A stretch of 64,000 bases of DNA, from NCBI GenBank assembly GCA_021789595.1, contig JAJYJJ010000007.1, positions 35,510 through 99,509 on the forward strand. The letters are read 5' to 3'. The notes under the pieces were generated by a model. The model saw nothing but the letters and a program-made list of their open reading frames with translations, ran no database searches and was not told the origin of the DNA. This DNA is from Nitrospirota bacterium. Its GTDB lineage: Bacteria; Nitrospirota; Thermodesulfovibrionia; UBA6902; JAJYJJ01. The position numbers and the translations under genes are program-made. The first letter of the stretch is position 1, and each line of letters opens with the position of its first letter. Positions 42,881-52,348 of the stretch are shown here, piece after piece.

Positions 42881-44590
42881 ATGGCAAAGATAGCAATAGA
42901 CCCCATAACGCGAATCGAGGGACATCTGCGCATTGAGGCACAGGTGGATGCAGGGAAGGTGACAGACGCCTGGAGCTCAAGCACAATGTTCCGCGGTATG
43001 GAGATTATCCTAAAAGGTCGTGACCCAAGGGATGCCTGGGCATTTACCCAGCGTATATGAGGCGTTTGAACAACGGTTCATGCCAACTGCTCCGTGAGAG
43101 CAGTAGAGAACGCCTTAGGAATAACAATACCGGATAATGCAAGGATAATCAGAAACCTGATAACAGGCATCCAGTATGTTCAAGACCATGTAATACATTT
43201 CTATCACCTTCATGCCCTTGACTGGGTTGATGTAGTGAGCGCGCTGAAGGCAGATCCTGCGAAGACCTCTGCACTTGCACAGTCCATATCAGACTGGGAC
43301 AAGTCCAGCACAACATACTTTAAGGCAATACAGGATAAGCTGAAGGCATTTGTTGAGAGCGGACAGCTTGGAATATTTGCTAATGCCTACTGGGGACATC
43401 CAGCTTATAAGCTTCCGCCAGAGGCAAATCTGATGGCAGTTGCCCACTATCTTGAGGCACTTGATTGGCAGAAGGATGTCATAAGGATACATGCTGTCCT
43501 TGGAAGCAAGAACCCACATGCCCAGACCTATCTTGTTGGAGGGATGGCCTTGCCAGTTGACCCAAATAGCCAGAATGCCTTGAATGTCGAGGGGATTGCC
43601 CTTATTATTGAGCTCGCAAACAAGGCAAAGACCTTTGTTGAGAAGGTCTATATACCCGACCTCCTCGCAATTGCATCTTTTTATAAGGATTGGGCGGGAT
43701 ACGGGGCCGGTGTTGGCAATTTCCTCGCCTATGGTGTATTTGAACAGGACAATGTGAGTAATACCACAAATCTTTACTTCCCGAGGGGGATAATAAAGAA
43801 TAAGGATTTGAGCAAGGTATATCCGGTTGATCAGACCAAGATAGCGGAGTATGTTACCCACTCATGGTATGAATATCCTGAGGGCGACGGAAAATCAAAG
43901 CACCCATGGGAAGGTGTAACCAAGCCGAATTACACAGGACCAAAGCCTCCGTATGAATTCCTCGAGACAAACCAGAAGTATAGCTGGCTAAAGGCTCCGC
44001 GGTATGAGGATACAGCCATGGAGGTGGGCCCGCTTTCAAGGATGCTTGTTGCGTATGCATCAGGGCATAAGAGGGTTAAGGAGGTTGTTGACAGCGTGTT
44101 GAAGAAGCTTGGTGTGGGGCCTGAGGCGCTGTTCTCGACCCTTGGAAGAACCGCCGCGAGAGGCGTAGAAACACTTGTAACTGCAGAGATGCTTCTTGTA
44201 TGGCTTGGCCAGCTTGAACAGAATATCAAGAGGGCTGACCTGCAGATACACAATAACGAGAAATGGGATCCATCAACATGGCCAAAAGAGGCAAAGGGCT
44301 ATGGATTTCATGAAGCGCCGAGGGGAGCGCTCGGGCACTGGGTAAGGATAGTCGATGGGAAGATAGAAAATTACCAGTGCGTTGTGCCCAGCACATGGAA
44401 TGGTTCTCCAAGGGATGCAAAGGGCCAGAAGGGGCCTTATGAAGTAGCCCTTATAGGAACCCCTGTGGCAGATCCAAATAAGCCTGTGGAGATACTGAGG
44501 ACCATACATTCCTTTGACCCCTGTATGGCCTGCGCAGTGCATGTGGTTGACACAGAAGGCAAGGAGTTTACAAGGATAAGGATTGTATAG
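42881..44590 (+). CDS. [NiFe] hydrogenase large subunit with two predicted selenocysteines (UGA at residues 60 and 63)
   Basis: The catalytic subunit, 569 residues if two in-frame TGA codons are read as selenocysteine. From the ATG at 42881 (AAGGAGG upstream) the frame gives [20 protein letters not shown] and reaches TQRI, TGA (43058-43060), G-V, TGA (43067-43069), [18 protein letters not shown]. This is the N-terminal nickel motif RxCGxCxxxH with both Cys codons changed to TGA. The frame then stays open to 44590. The C-terminal motif DPCMACAVH (Cys548, Cys551) is normal, followed by fifteen residues to be removed by the maturation protease. A normal gene caller would start at the GTG 43094 and lose the active site. 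Confidence 0.9.
43076..43111 (+). promoter_or_regulatory. Bacterial SECIS-like hairpin for the two UGA codons
   Basis: ACTGCTC (43086-43092) pairs perfectly with GAGCAGT (43098-43104) around the loop CGTGA. A lower GTTC/GAAC stem (43076-43079 with 43108-43111) supports it. The loop G at 43094 lies 25 bases after the second TGA and 34 after the first, within the range expected for SelB-bound bSECIS elements, and a G occupies the second loop position as required. One hairpin may serve both codons. Confidence 0.7.
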
Positions 44591-44606
44591 GGGAAGGAGG
44601 TCCGAT

Positions 44607-45278
44607 ATGCAACAGCAAAGGTCAAGGGTTTATGTCTGGGAGTTTCCTGTTAGATTTACCCACTGGATAAACCTTTTATGTATACTTGCCCTTTCCATCA
44701 CAGGTTTTTACATCGGAAACCCATTCATACAGGCTTATTCAGCGAAGCAGTATATAATGGGCTGGATACGGTTCATCCATTTTGTGGCTGCTTATGCCTT
44801 TCTGATGAGCTTTCTCATCAGGATTTACTGGGGATTTATGGGTAATAAGTATGCAAACTGGAGGGCGTTTAACCCCTTCTCAGCCAAAAAGATTAGGGAT
44901 CTGGCTGATATTACCATGTTTTATCTGCTTCTAAAAAAAGAACCTCCTCCTGCAGTTAAAAAGGAAGGACATACTGCATGTGCCATATATGTCTATCTGG
45001 GATTGTTTATTCTATTTGTGATTGAGATACTCACAGGTTTTGCCCTTTACTCTCAGAGCCATTACGGGGTTTTCTGGAAACTCATGGGCGGCTGGCTTCT
45101 ATCTGTAATCAATGTCCAGAACATCAGGCTCTACCACCATCTGATAATGTGGTTTTTGATTGCATTTGCCATTTTGCATGTGTATATTGGATGGTTCTTG
45201 GACAAGACAGAGAAGAATGGCCTTATGGGTTCGATATTTAGTGGATATAAGTTTGTAACAGGTAAAGAATTGGAGTGA
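44607..45278 (+). CDS. Hydrogenase b-type cytochrome
   Basis: A 223-residue HyaC/HupC-type diheme cytochrome b with four membrane helices. Histidines in FPVRFTHWINLL, IRFIHFVAAYAF and LYHHLIMWFLIAFAILHVYIG are candidate heme ligands. It anchors the hydrogenase and passes electrons from H2 to the quinone pool. ATG with GGAAGGAGG, sixteen bases after the large subunit. Confidence 0.92.
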   Translation: MQQQRSRVYVWEFPVRFTHWINLLCILALSITGFYIGNPFIQAYSAKQYIMGWIRFIHFVAAYAFLMSFLIRIYWGFMGNKYANWRAFNPFSAKKIRDLADITMFYLLLKKEPPPAVKKEGHTACAIYVYLGLFILFVIEILTGFALYSQSHYGVFWKLMGGWLLSVINVQNIRLYHHLIMWFLIAFAILHVYIGWFLDKTEKNGLMGSIFSGYKFVTGKELE

Positions 45279-45303
45279 CAAAAGGGCATGGGTATCCGTG
45301 TTA

Positions 45304-45804
45304 ATGGCTGACAAGAAGGTAACTGTTTTAGGGCTTGGGAATATACTTTTGAGGGATGAAGGTGTCGGGGTCAGGGTCATTGAGAGGCTGAAGCAGACCT
45401 ATGAACTTCCAGATAAACTGGAGATTATAGATGGCGGAACCATGGGCCTCGACCTTCTCCCATATCTTGAGGGTGAGGATTATCTGATCGTAGTTGATGC
45501 GGTAAAGAGCGGAAGAGAGGCAGGCAGCATTATTCGCATTGAAGATAACGATATACCTTCATTCTTGAGTACAAAGCTTTCACCACACCAGATAGGCCTG
45601 TCTGATCTATTGGCAACTGCAAGCCTTCTTGACATAGTGCCTGAGAAGATTGTACTTTTTGGCATAGAGCCAAAGGACATGGAGACAGGGCTTGAGCTAT
45701 CAGATGAGGTTGCAGATAAGGTTGATCAGCTTGCAGCTCTGGTTGCTTCAGAACTGAGGGCAATAGGAATAGAGATAGAAAGGCGATTAGAGGTGGCAGG
45801 TTAG
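45304..45804 (+). CDS. Hydrogenase maturation protease (HyaD/HoxM family)
   Basis: A 166-residue endopeptidase that removes the C-terminal tail of the large subunit after nickel insertion. Conserved GLGNILLRDEGVGVRVIE (nickel-sensing Asp/Glu), IDGGTMGLDLLPYLEG, VVDAVKSGREAGSI and SPHQIGLSDLLA are all present. The matching substrate tail ([15 protein letters not shown]) is present on the large subunit. ATG 45304 or GTG 45298; no strong ribosome-binding site. Confidence 0.93.
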   Translation: MADKKVTVLGLGNILLRDEGVGVRVIERLKQTYELPDKLEIIDGGTMGLDLLPYLEGEDYLIVVDAVKSGREAGSIIRIEDNDIPSFLSTKLSPHQIGLSDLLATASLLDIVPEKIVLFGIEPKDMETGLELSDEVADKVDQLAALVASELRAIGIEIERRLEVAG

Positions 45805-46041
45805 ATGTGCCTTGCAATTCCATCAAGGATTGTTAATATCAATAACACGGTTGCCACTGTTGAGGCATATGGCGGGGTAAGAAAGGATATAAGCCTTCTT
45901 CTGCTGCCTGAGGAGGTATCGATGGGCGATTATGTAATTGTACATGCAGGCTTCGCTATCCAGAAGATAGATGAGGATGCAGCCAAGGAATCCCATCGCC
46001 TCCTTGAGCTGATTCTTAAAGAGGAAGAGGCAGAACTGTAA
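45805..46041 (+). CDS. hypC: Hydrogenase assembly chaperone HypC
   Basis: A 78-residue chaperone with the obligatory N-terminal MCLAIPSRIV (Cys2 holds the Fe(CN)2CO precursor with HypD). It starts directly after the hyaD-type stop. It is the only hyp gene in the window; hypA, B, D, E and F must be elsewhere. It is the last gene of the hydrogenase operon. Confidence 0.95.
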   Translation: MCLAIPSRIVNINNTVATVEAYGGVRKDISLLLLPEEVSMGDYVIVHAGFAIQKIDEDAAKESHRLLELILKEEEAEL

Positions 46042-46275
46042 CTATTTCCCTTCCACAACCTTTCTCAATTCAACAGCAAGATTTTTTGCAAGCTCTTTAT
46101 CTATGAAGAGCTCGACCATCTTTTTCACCCTGTCTATGGTCTTCAGCAAACCTTCCTTATCTGTTGGCGATTCCTCTATGGTTTTTCGCACCCTGTTGAG
46201 GAATATAGGGCTTGCAGATTCCTTGATGCCCTCGAAGACTATTCTTATGAGTTCATTGGTTATATCCATTACCAT
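46042..46275 (-). CDS. Small helical protein of unknown function
   Basis: A 77-residue, highly charged helical protein (MVMDITNELIRIVFEGIKES...). No family recognised. It lies behind a small membrane-protein gene on the same strand, nine bases apart, and abuts hypC tail-to-tail. Starts at 46275 or 46269. Confidence 0.5.
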   Translation of the reverse strand: MVMDITNELIRIVFEGIKESASPIFLNRVRKTIEESPTDKEGLLKTIDRVKKMVELFIDKELAKNLAVELRKVVEGK

Positions 46276-46284
46276 GACGGCATC

Positions 46285-46581
46285 CTACAGCCCGAGTTCT
46301 GAGATGACTTTATAGAATAAGTTTATAACTATGAGCACAAATATGGCCCCTGCCAGAAAGATTACGCCGACCACCAGATTCTTTGCAAATTCTGGAAGAA
46401 GTGGGAAAAATGGGGTAGTCAGATAGCCTATTGTAAAAAGTGCAATGAGAAAGGTAAGGAATTTCCATGTGGAGCCAACCACGCCTCCAGGGATCCTTTT
46501 ATTCAGGGATATGACCCTGAATAGTGCATAGAGCATTACGATGATTGCAAGGATGCTTAAGACTAAGAATATCTTATCCAT
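46285..46581 (-). CDS. Small membrane protein of unknown function
   Basis: A 98-residue protein with three hydrophobic segments (IFLVLSILAIIVMLYALF, WKFLTFLIALFTIGYL, LVVGVIFLAGAIFVLIVINLF). AAGGAGGGG precedes the ATG. It forms a two-gene unit with the preceding small protein. No family recognised. Confidence 0.6.
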   Translation of the reverse strand: MDKIFLVLSILAIIVMLYALFRVISLNKRIPGGVVGSTWKFLTFLIALFTIGYLTTPFFPLLPEFAKNLVVGVIFLAGAIFVLIVINLFYKVISELGL

Positions 46582-46646
46582 GTAATCTCCCCTCCTTATA
46601 TATATTTATGAAAGAAAGGATAATGGAAAAACCACTTTTTGTCAAA

Positions 46647-46674
46647 TTGACTTTTATTTGCCTTATCTTATAAA
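46647..46674 (+). promoter_or_regulatory. Promoter for a probably leaderless message
   Basis: TTGACT (46647-46652) and TATAAA (46669-46674), 16-base spacer. The start site near 46681 is only a few bases before the ATG at 46684, and no ribosome-binding site exists. Confidence 0.5.
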
Positions 46675-46683
46675 TTTAAGCCC

Positions 46684-48552
46684 ATGGATATCTATCTGTC
46701 CTCGACAAGGAAAATTCATATAGACAGGACTGAGACGATACTCAGTGCCTTGAAAAAGGCAGGTGTCTATCTCGTTGCATCATGCGGCGGGAAGGGGACA
46801 TGCGGTAAGTGCAAGGTGATCATAAAGAAGGGCAGGTATGAGACCCGCTCCACAATAAGATTGTCCGATGCAGAGGTATCCAGCGGCTATGTCCTTGCAT
46901 GTCAGAGCCGTGTAAAAGAGGACATCTTCATAGAGATACCAAAGGAGTCGGTACTTACTGTTGGAGACAAGATTGCAGTTGGAAGGGCAGATGCACTGTT
47001 TGAGCTTTTGAATTCCCTTGTAGAAGAGGTGTCTCCCCTGACAAAGAGGTATTTTCTTGAGCTTCCAGCACCGTCTCTTGATGACAATATCAGTGACCTT
47101 GAGAGGGTAAGGCGCGGTCTTTCAAAGATTGGCTTAGAAAATGTCCAGATACCATTTCGTCTCCTGTCAGAACTCGGTGATGGATTAAGGGAAGGCAACT
47201 GGAAGGTTACTGTTTGCATAACTGACTCAGGATATGGCCGTGAGGTTATAAGGATTATCCCTGAGTATAAAAAGACACCGCATTATGGCCTTGCGGTTGA
47301 TATTGGTACAACAACCATAGTTGTCTATCTCGTTGACCTTATTACAGGGAGGCTTGTAGATGTGGCCTCAACATACAATTCACAGATTCGCTATGGAGAC
47401 GATGTGATAACAAGGATTGTCCATGCAACTGAGCATAACGGCCTTCACGACTTAAAGGATGCAATAGTATCGGACATAAACAGCCTCCTTGTGCCGATTA
47501 CAGAAAGACACGGCATCACATGGGAATGCATAAATTCCATGGTCTTTGCAGGGAATACCACCATGACACACCTGTTTTTTGGCCTTAATCCGCAGTATAT
47601 AAGAGAGGAGCCCTACATACCAACAGCCAATGTCTTCCCATTTAGCTGGGCTGCGCATAACGGTATAAAGATAAATCCCCATGCGCCGATATATGCGGTC
47701 CCATGCGTTGCAAGCTATGTTGGCGGGGACATTGTTGCAGGGGTCCTGGCCTCAAGGCTGCATAAACAGGCTGCCCTATCTCTTTTTATGGACATAGGCA
47801 CAAATGGAGAGATAGTGTTTGGAAACTCAGAGTGGATGGTGACTGCCGCCTGTTCAGCAGGACCATGTTTTGAGGGAAGCGGCATAAGGCACGGTATGAG
47901 GGCAACAGAGGGGGCAATCGAGGATATAACAATAGACCCCCTGACCTATGAACCTGCCCTCAGGGTGATTGGCGGGGTTGAGCCCATTGGCATCTGCGGT
48001 TCAGGGATGATAGATGCAATATCAGAGATGTTCCTCAATGGCATAATAGACCAGAAGGGAAAATTTATAGAGGGCATCAAGACAGACAGGGTGAGGAATG
48101 GAAGTGATGGCAGAGAGTTTGTGCTTTATAAGGATATTGCACTGACAGAGGTTGATATAGAGAACATAATAAGGGCAAAGGCCGCTATATATGCAGGCCT
48201 GTCCATTCTCCTCAAGGAGGTTGGTTTTGGGTTTGATGATGTAAAAAAGCTGTATATTGCAGGAGGTTTTGGCAATTATCTTGATGTCAAAAAGGCAATA
48301 ATCTTAGGGATGCTGCCTGATATGCCCATAGACAGATTCGAGTTCCTCGGCAATACATCGGTTACAGGGGCATACCTATGCCTGCTGTCAGATAGATTAA
48401 GGAAAGAGGCCGAGGACATTGCCAGGAAGATGACCTATATAGAACTGTCTGTCAACAGGGGTTTTATGGATGAATATATGTCAGCGCTTTTCCTTCCACA
48501 CACGGACATAAAGGCATTCCCAACGGTTGCCCAGCGATTAAAGGGCAGTTGA
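46684..48552 (+). CDS. RACo-type corrinoid activation protein ([2Fe-2S] plus ASKHA ATPase)
   Basis: A 622-residue protein with an N-terminal [2Fe-2S] plant-type ferredoxin domain (CGGKGTCGKC, Cys34/40/43, plus ACQS) and an ASKHA-fold ATPase (DIGTTTIVVYLVDL, FMDIGTNGEIVFG, CGSGMIDAISEMF, YIAGGFGNYLDVKKAI), formerly DUF4445. Members re-reduce inactive Co(II) corrinoids, for example the corrinoid Fe-S protein or methyltransferases. This fits an organism with its own corrin synthesis genes. No methyltransferase partner is adjacent. Confidence 0.88.
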   Translation: MDIYLSSTRKIHIDRTETILSALKKAGVYLVASCGGKGTCGKCKVIIKKGRYETRSTIRLSDAEVSSGYVLACQSRVKEDIFIEIPKESVLTVGDKIAVGRADALFELLNSLVEEVSPLTKRYFLELPAPSLDDNISDLERVRRGLSKIGLENVQIPFRLLSELGDGLREGNWKVTVCITDSGYGREVIRIIPEYKKTPHYGLAVDIGTTTIVVYLVDLITGRLVDVASTYNSQIRYGDDVITRIVHATEHNGLHDLKDAIVSDINSLLVPITERHGITWECINSMVFAGNTTMTHLFFGLNPQYIREEPYIPTANVFPFSWAAHNGIKINPHAPIYAVPCVASYVGGDIVAGVLASRLHKQAALSLFMDIGTNGEIVFGNSEWMVTAACSAGPCFEGSGIRHGMRATEGAIEDITIDPLTYEPALRVIGGVEPIGICGSGMIDAISEMFLNGIIDQKGKFIEGIKTDRVRNGSDGREFVLYKDIALTEVDIENIIRAKAAIYAGLSILLKEVGFGFDDVKKLYIAGGFGNYLDVKKAIILGMLPDMPIDRFEFLGNTSVTGAYLCLLSDRLRKEAEDIARKMTYIELSVNRGFMDEYMSALFLPHTDIKAFPTVAQRLKGS

Positions 48553-48569
48553 CCTGGGAGTCTTTCTTC

Positions 48570-51500
48570 CTACCTCAATCTATGATACGCCTGTATCGAC
48601 CTTATAGTTACCTTTTTCTTTAATAGCATTTCTATTGCCTGCACAACTGCCCTTGCCCCTGATATCGTTGTTGTGTAAGGGATTCTGTATTGCAGTGCAC
48701 TTCTTCTTATAGAGAATGAATCCCTCTGCGCCTTGGCATCGCTTACAGTATTGATGATAAAGCTTACCTCCTTGTTTTTTATAAGGTCAACGATGTGCGG
48801 TCTTCCTTCTGCAACCTTATTTACTATGTCAACATCAATGCCTTTTTCCTTAAGGTGATCGGCTGTGCCTCTTGTAGCTATTACATCAAAACCCATCTCG
48901 TGGAATTTCCTCACAATGTCGCATATGCCTGGCTTATCCTTATCCTTTACGCTTATAAATATCCTGCCTGAGGTAGGGATCATGTTGTTGCACGATGCCT
49001 GCGCCTTTGCATAGGCGAGACCAAAATCTCCATCAATGCCCATTACCTCGCCTGTGGATTTCATCTCAGGGCCCAGTATGGTATCAACGCCGGGGAATCT
49101 ATCGAATGGAAATACAGCCTCTTTCACAGCGATATGAGCTATCTCCTTCTCTGATGTAAGGCCAAGTTCTTTTAATGTCTTGCCAACCATGACCTTTGCT
49201 GCAAGCTTGGCAAGAGGGATTCCTGTTGCCTTACTCACAAAGGGTATTGTTCTTGATGCCCTTGGATTTACCTCAAGGATGTAGATCTCATTATTCTTTA
49301 CAGCAAACTGGACATTCATGAGACCAGCAACACCCAGTTCCTTTGCAAGTGCCTTTGTCTGCCGCTTTATCTCATCGACAATAGGTCTTTCAAGCGAATA
49401 CGGAGGGATGGAGCATGCAGAGTCCCCTGAGTGAATACCTGCTTCTTCGATGTGTTGCATTACCCCGCCAATTACCACATCAATACCATCGGAGATGGCA
49501 TCTACATCAACCTCAATGGCATCCTCGAGATATTTGTCTATAAGTATCGGATGTTCAGGCGCTGCCTTAACTGTCCGCTTCATATAGTCTGTAAGAGAGC
49601 CTTCATCATAGACTATCTCCATTGCCCTTCCACCAAGCACATAGGAAGGCCTTACCATAACAGGATAACCAATCTTTGATGCTGCCTCTATTGCCTCATT
49701 TGTGGACATTGCCGTGCCGCTGTCAGGCTGTCTGAGGTTCAATTTATGGAGCAGATCTTTGAACCTCTTTCTGTCTTCTGCCCTGTCAATAGAATCAGGT
49801 GATGTGCCGAGGATCCTGACATATTCCTGCTCAAGGGGGACTGCAAGCTTAAGGGGCGTCTGACCGCCGAACTGGACAATCACACCTTCTGGTTTCTCTG
49901 TTTCTATTATATTTAAAACATCCTCGATGGTAAGCGGCTCAAAATACAGCCTGTCTGCTGTATCATAGTCAGTGCTGACAGTCTCCGGGTTACAGTTAAC
50001 CATTATGGTCTCATACCCCAGTTCTTTCAATGCAAAGACAGCATGAACACAGCAGTAATCAAATTCTATCCCCTGACCGATCCTGTTTGGCCCTGAGCCG
50101 AGGATGACAACCTTTTTACGATTGGTTGGATTTGCCTCGCACTCAACAAATCCCACCTTACCCCCCTTTACTCTAATCCCCCTTTGTCCCACTTTAGCAA
50201 AGGGGGACAAAGGGGGATTATTTGACTCTTCATTCCCTATCATATAGAAGGGTTTTTCATATGTCGAATACATATATGGGGTGTATGCAGCGAACTCTGC
50301 TGCACATGTATCAACCATCTTATATACGGAGCACATCGCATTTGCTTTTCTGAAATGCCTTATATCCGCCTCGGTAACATCTAAAAGCCCTGCGATCTTC
50401 CTGTCAGAGAAGCCGTATTCCTTTGCCTCTCTTAAAAAAGCGCAAAAGTGCGGAAGCGCGGAAGCACAGTCTTTAGCTTCTGAACTTCTGAACCTCTGAA
50501 CCTCTGCTCTAATCCGCTCCTCCATTTCAACAATCTGTCTCATGTTATTCAAAAACCATGGGTCTATACCTGTGAGTTCATATATGTCCTCTATACCCAG
50601 ACCTGTTCTCATTGCCTGTGCAATATACCACAGCCGTTCCGAGTTTGGGGTTTTTAGTTTTGCCTTAATCTCATCAATGGATGTATCAACTGGTTCAAGC
50701 CCATAGCTTTCTATCTCAAGGCTCCTTATTGCCTTCTGAAGGGATTCCTTAAATGTCCTCCCTATTGCCATTACCTCACCAACGGACTTCATCTGTGTTA
50801 TAAGTGTAGCATCTGCCGCTGGAAATTTTTCAAAGGCGAACCTTGGAATCTTTGTGACTACATAGTCAATAGTTGGTTCAAAGGATGCAGGGGTCTCCTT
50901 TGTTATGTCGTTTGAAATCTCATCAAGGGTAAAGCCCACTGCAAGCTTTGTAGCAATCTTTGCAATGGGGAAGCCTGTTGCCTTTGATGCAAGGGCAGAT
51001 GACCTCGAAACCCTTGGATTCATCTCTATAACAACCATCCTCCCATCCCCTGGATTAACTGCGAACTGGATATTTGAACCACCGGTATCTACCCCTATCT
51101 CACGGATAATTGCAATAGAGGCATCACGCATCCTCTGATATTCCCTGTCCGTGAGCGTTTGTGCGGGTGCAACAGTAATAGAGTCTCCAGTATGAATGCC
51201 CATAGGGTCAAAGTTTTCTATCGAACATACTATAACGACATTGTCCATGCCGTCACGCATAACCTCAAGCTCATATTCCTTCCATCCAAGCACAGACTCC
51301 TCAATAAGCACCTGATGCACAGGGCTGAGCTTGAGGCCCTTATCAAGCATCTCCATATACTCTTCCATGTTGTATGCTATGCCGCCGCCTGTGCCGCCGA
51401 GGGTAAAGGAAGGTCTGAGGATTAATGGGAATCCAAGATACTCTACAGCATTAAGCCCGTCCTTTATAGCCCCTACATAAACGCTTTTAGGCACCTCAAA

Positions 51501-51920
51501 TCCTATCTTTTCCATTGCCTCCTTGAACAACTCTCTGTCCTCTGCCTTTTTTATCGCATGAAGCTTTGCACCGATAAGCTCCACATTGTATTTCGACAGG
51601 ATGCCCTTTTCTGAAAGCTCCACGGCAAGGTTTAATGCTGTCTGCCCTCCCATGGTTGGCAGCAGGGCATCGGGTCTTTCCTTCTCGATAATCATTTCAA
51701 GGATGTCCACTGTAAGGGGCTCGATATAGGTAACATCTGCCATCTCAGGGTCTGTCATGATGGTTGCAGGATTGGAATTGACAAGCACAACCTTATAGCC
51801 TTCTTCACGCAATGCCTTGCATGCCTGCGTGCCTGAGTAGTCAAACTCACACGCCTGGCCAATAATAATGGGTCCCGAACCTATCAAAAGTATCTTATTA
51901 AGATCAGTTCTCTTCGGCAC
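48570..51920 (-). CDS. carB: Carbamoyl-phosphate synthase large subunit with repeat inserts
   Basis: A 1116-residue enzyme making carbamoyl phosphate for pyrimidine and arginine synthesis. Two homologous ATP-grasp halves are clear ([32 protein letters not shown]), plus a C-terminal MGS-like allosteric domain. The middle oligomerisation region is enlarged by two repeat-derived inserts ([17 protein letters not shown] and [19 protein letters not shown]). I choose the GTG at 51920, giving [16 protein letters not shown] and a GAGGTG site, over 51926. No carA is in the window. Confidence 0.95.
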   Translation of the reverse strand: MPKRTDLNKILLIGSGPIIIGQACEFDYSGTQACKALREEGYKVVLVNSNPATIMTDPEMADVTYIEPLTVDILEMIIEKERPDALLPTMGGQTALNLAVELSEKGILSKYNVELIGAKLHAIKKAEDRELFKEAMEKIGFEVPKSVYVGAIKDGLNAVEYLGFPLILRPSFTLGGTGGGIAYNMEEYMEMLDKGLKLSPVHQVLIEESVLGWKEYELEVMRDGMDNVVIVCSIENFDPMGIHTGDSITVAPAQTLTDREYQRMRDASIAIIREIGVDTGGSNIQFAVNPGDGRMVVIEMNPRVSRSSALASKATGFPIAKIATKLAVGFTLDEISNDITKETPASFEPTIDYVVTKIPRFAFEKFPAADATLITQMKSVGEVMAIGRTFKESLQKAIRSLEIESYGLEPVDTSIDEIKAKLKTPNSERLWYIAQAMRTGLGIEDIYELTGIDPWFLNNMRQIVEMEERIRAEVQRFRSSEAKDCASALPHFCAFLREAKEYGFSDRKIAGLLDVTEADIRHFRKANAMCSVYKMVDTCAAEFAAYTPYMYSTYEKPFYMIGNEESNNPPLSPFAKVGQRGIRVKGGKVGFVECEANPTNRKKVVILGSGPNRIGQGIEFDYCCVHAVFALKELGYETIMVNCNPETVSTDYDTADRLYFEPLTIEDVLNIIETEKPEGVIVQFGGQTPLKLAVPLEQEYVRILGTSPDSIDRAEDRKRFKDLLHKLNLRQPDSGTAMSTNEAIEAASKIGYPVMVRPSYVLGGRAMEIVYDEGSLTDYMKRTVKAAPEHPILIDKYLEDAIEVDVDAISDGIDVVIGGVMQHIEEAGIHSGDSACSIPPYSLERPIVDEIKRQTKALAKELGVAGLMNVQFAVKNNEIYILEVNPRASRTIPFVSKATGIPLAKLAAKVMVGKTLKELGLTSEKEIAHIAVKEAVFPFDRFPGVDTILGPEMKSTGEVMGIDGDFGLAYAKAQASCNNMIPTSGRIFISVKDKDKPGICDIVRKFHEMGFDVIATRGTADHLKEKGIDVDIVNKVAEGRPHIVDLIKNKEVSFIINTVSDAKAQRDSFSIRRSALQYRIPYTTTISGARAVVQAIEMLLKKKVTIRSIQAYHRLR
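50174..50220. repeat. In-frame palindrome in carB
   Basis: Seventeen bases (50174-50190) pair perfectly with 50204-50220; an inner CTTT/AAAG pair extends the stem. It is translated as [19 protein letters not shown] residues in the linker between the two halves of CarB. Confidence 0.75.
50445..50510. repeat. Tandem-repeat insert in carB
   Basis: Units of TTCTGAACC/TCTGAACC next to GCGGAAGC repeats, read in frame as [20 protein letters not shown] in the oligomerisation domain. Confidence 0.6.
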
Positions 51921-51942
51921 ATTCACCTCATGGATTCATAAT

Positions 51943-52203
51943 CTATTTTATTTGGAGGATTTCGCTAAATCCTTTCAGTCTTTCTTCCCAGTTCTTCAGT
52001 TCCTCATAACTTGTATGCCAGAGTAAATAATCCTCTTTATCCCTCATGCCGCCGTTTTTGAATCCCTCTATAAACTCAGCAGTGTTCAGATTGTATTTCC
52101 TTTCCATATTCTCAATGGCCTGTCTTAATCTTTTAATGGCCTTTTTGCAGATATTCATCTCCCTCATGGTGGAGATATATACCTCATCGTATATCACACT
52201 CAT
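51943..52203 (-). CDS. Small antitoxin-like protein without partner
   Basis: An 86-residue helical protein (KRLRQAIENMERKYNLNTAEF, DYLLWHTSYEELKNWEERLK). The pattern 'M/L-T-x-E-F ... D-x-x-x-W ... L-x-x-W' resembles small antitoxins that pair with a toxin gene, but no toxin lies beside it; carB follows after 22 bases. Function inferred only weakly. Confidence 0.5.
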   Translation of the reverse strand: MSVIYDEVYISTMREMNICKKAIKRLRQAIENMERKYNLNTAEFIEGFKNGGMRDKEDYLLWHTSYEELKNWEERLKGFSEILQIK

Positions 52204-52348
52204 TTAAGCCTCCTGGTGCCTCAATTTTATAAACGCTGTTATTACCCATCTCTTAAGTATACCATCCTACTGCCACAGAGGTGAAGAGGAATTTATACCA
52301 TAAATGGGAGGTGTTGACATCACATATAATTATGGTTGAATATATCAC

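Noticed and set aside
43058..43069. Genome-wide UGA recoding (as Trp or Gly)
   Set aside because: TGA ends many other genes in this window (for example dsrN, dsrO, rsbW-like), and neither Trp nor Gly fits a nickel-ligand position.
43094..44590. Reading the hydrogenase large subunit as a truncated gene starting at GTG 43094
   Set aside because: That start has no ribosome-binding site and lacks the N-terminal nickel motif, while a perfect start and 59 conserved codons exist upstream in the same frame.
28328..50220. The C-tract/G-tract palindromes as CRISPR repeats
   Set aside because: They are scattered singly within genes, without regular spacing or spacers.
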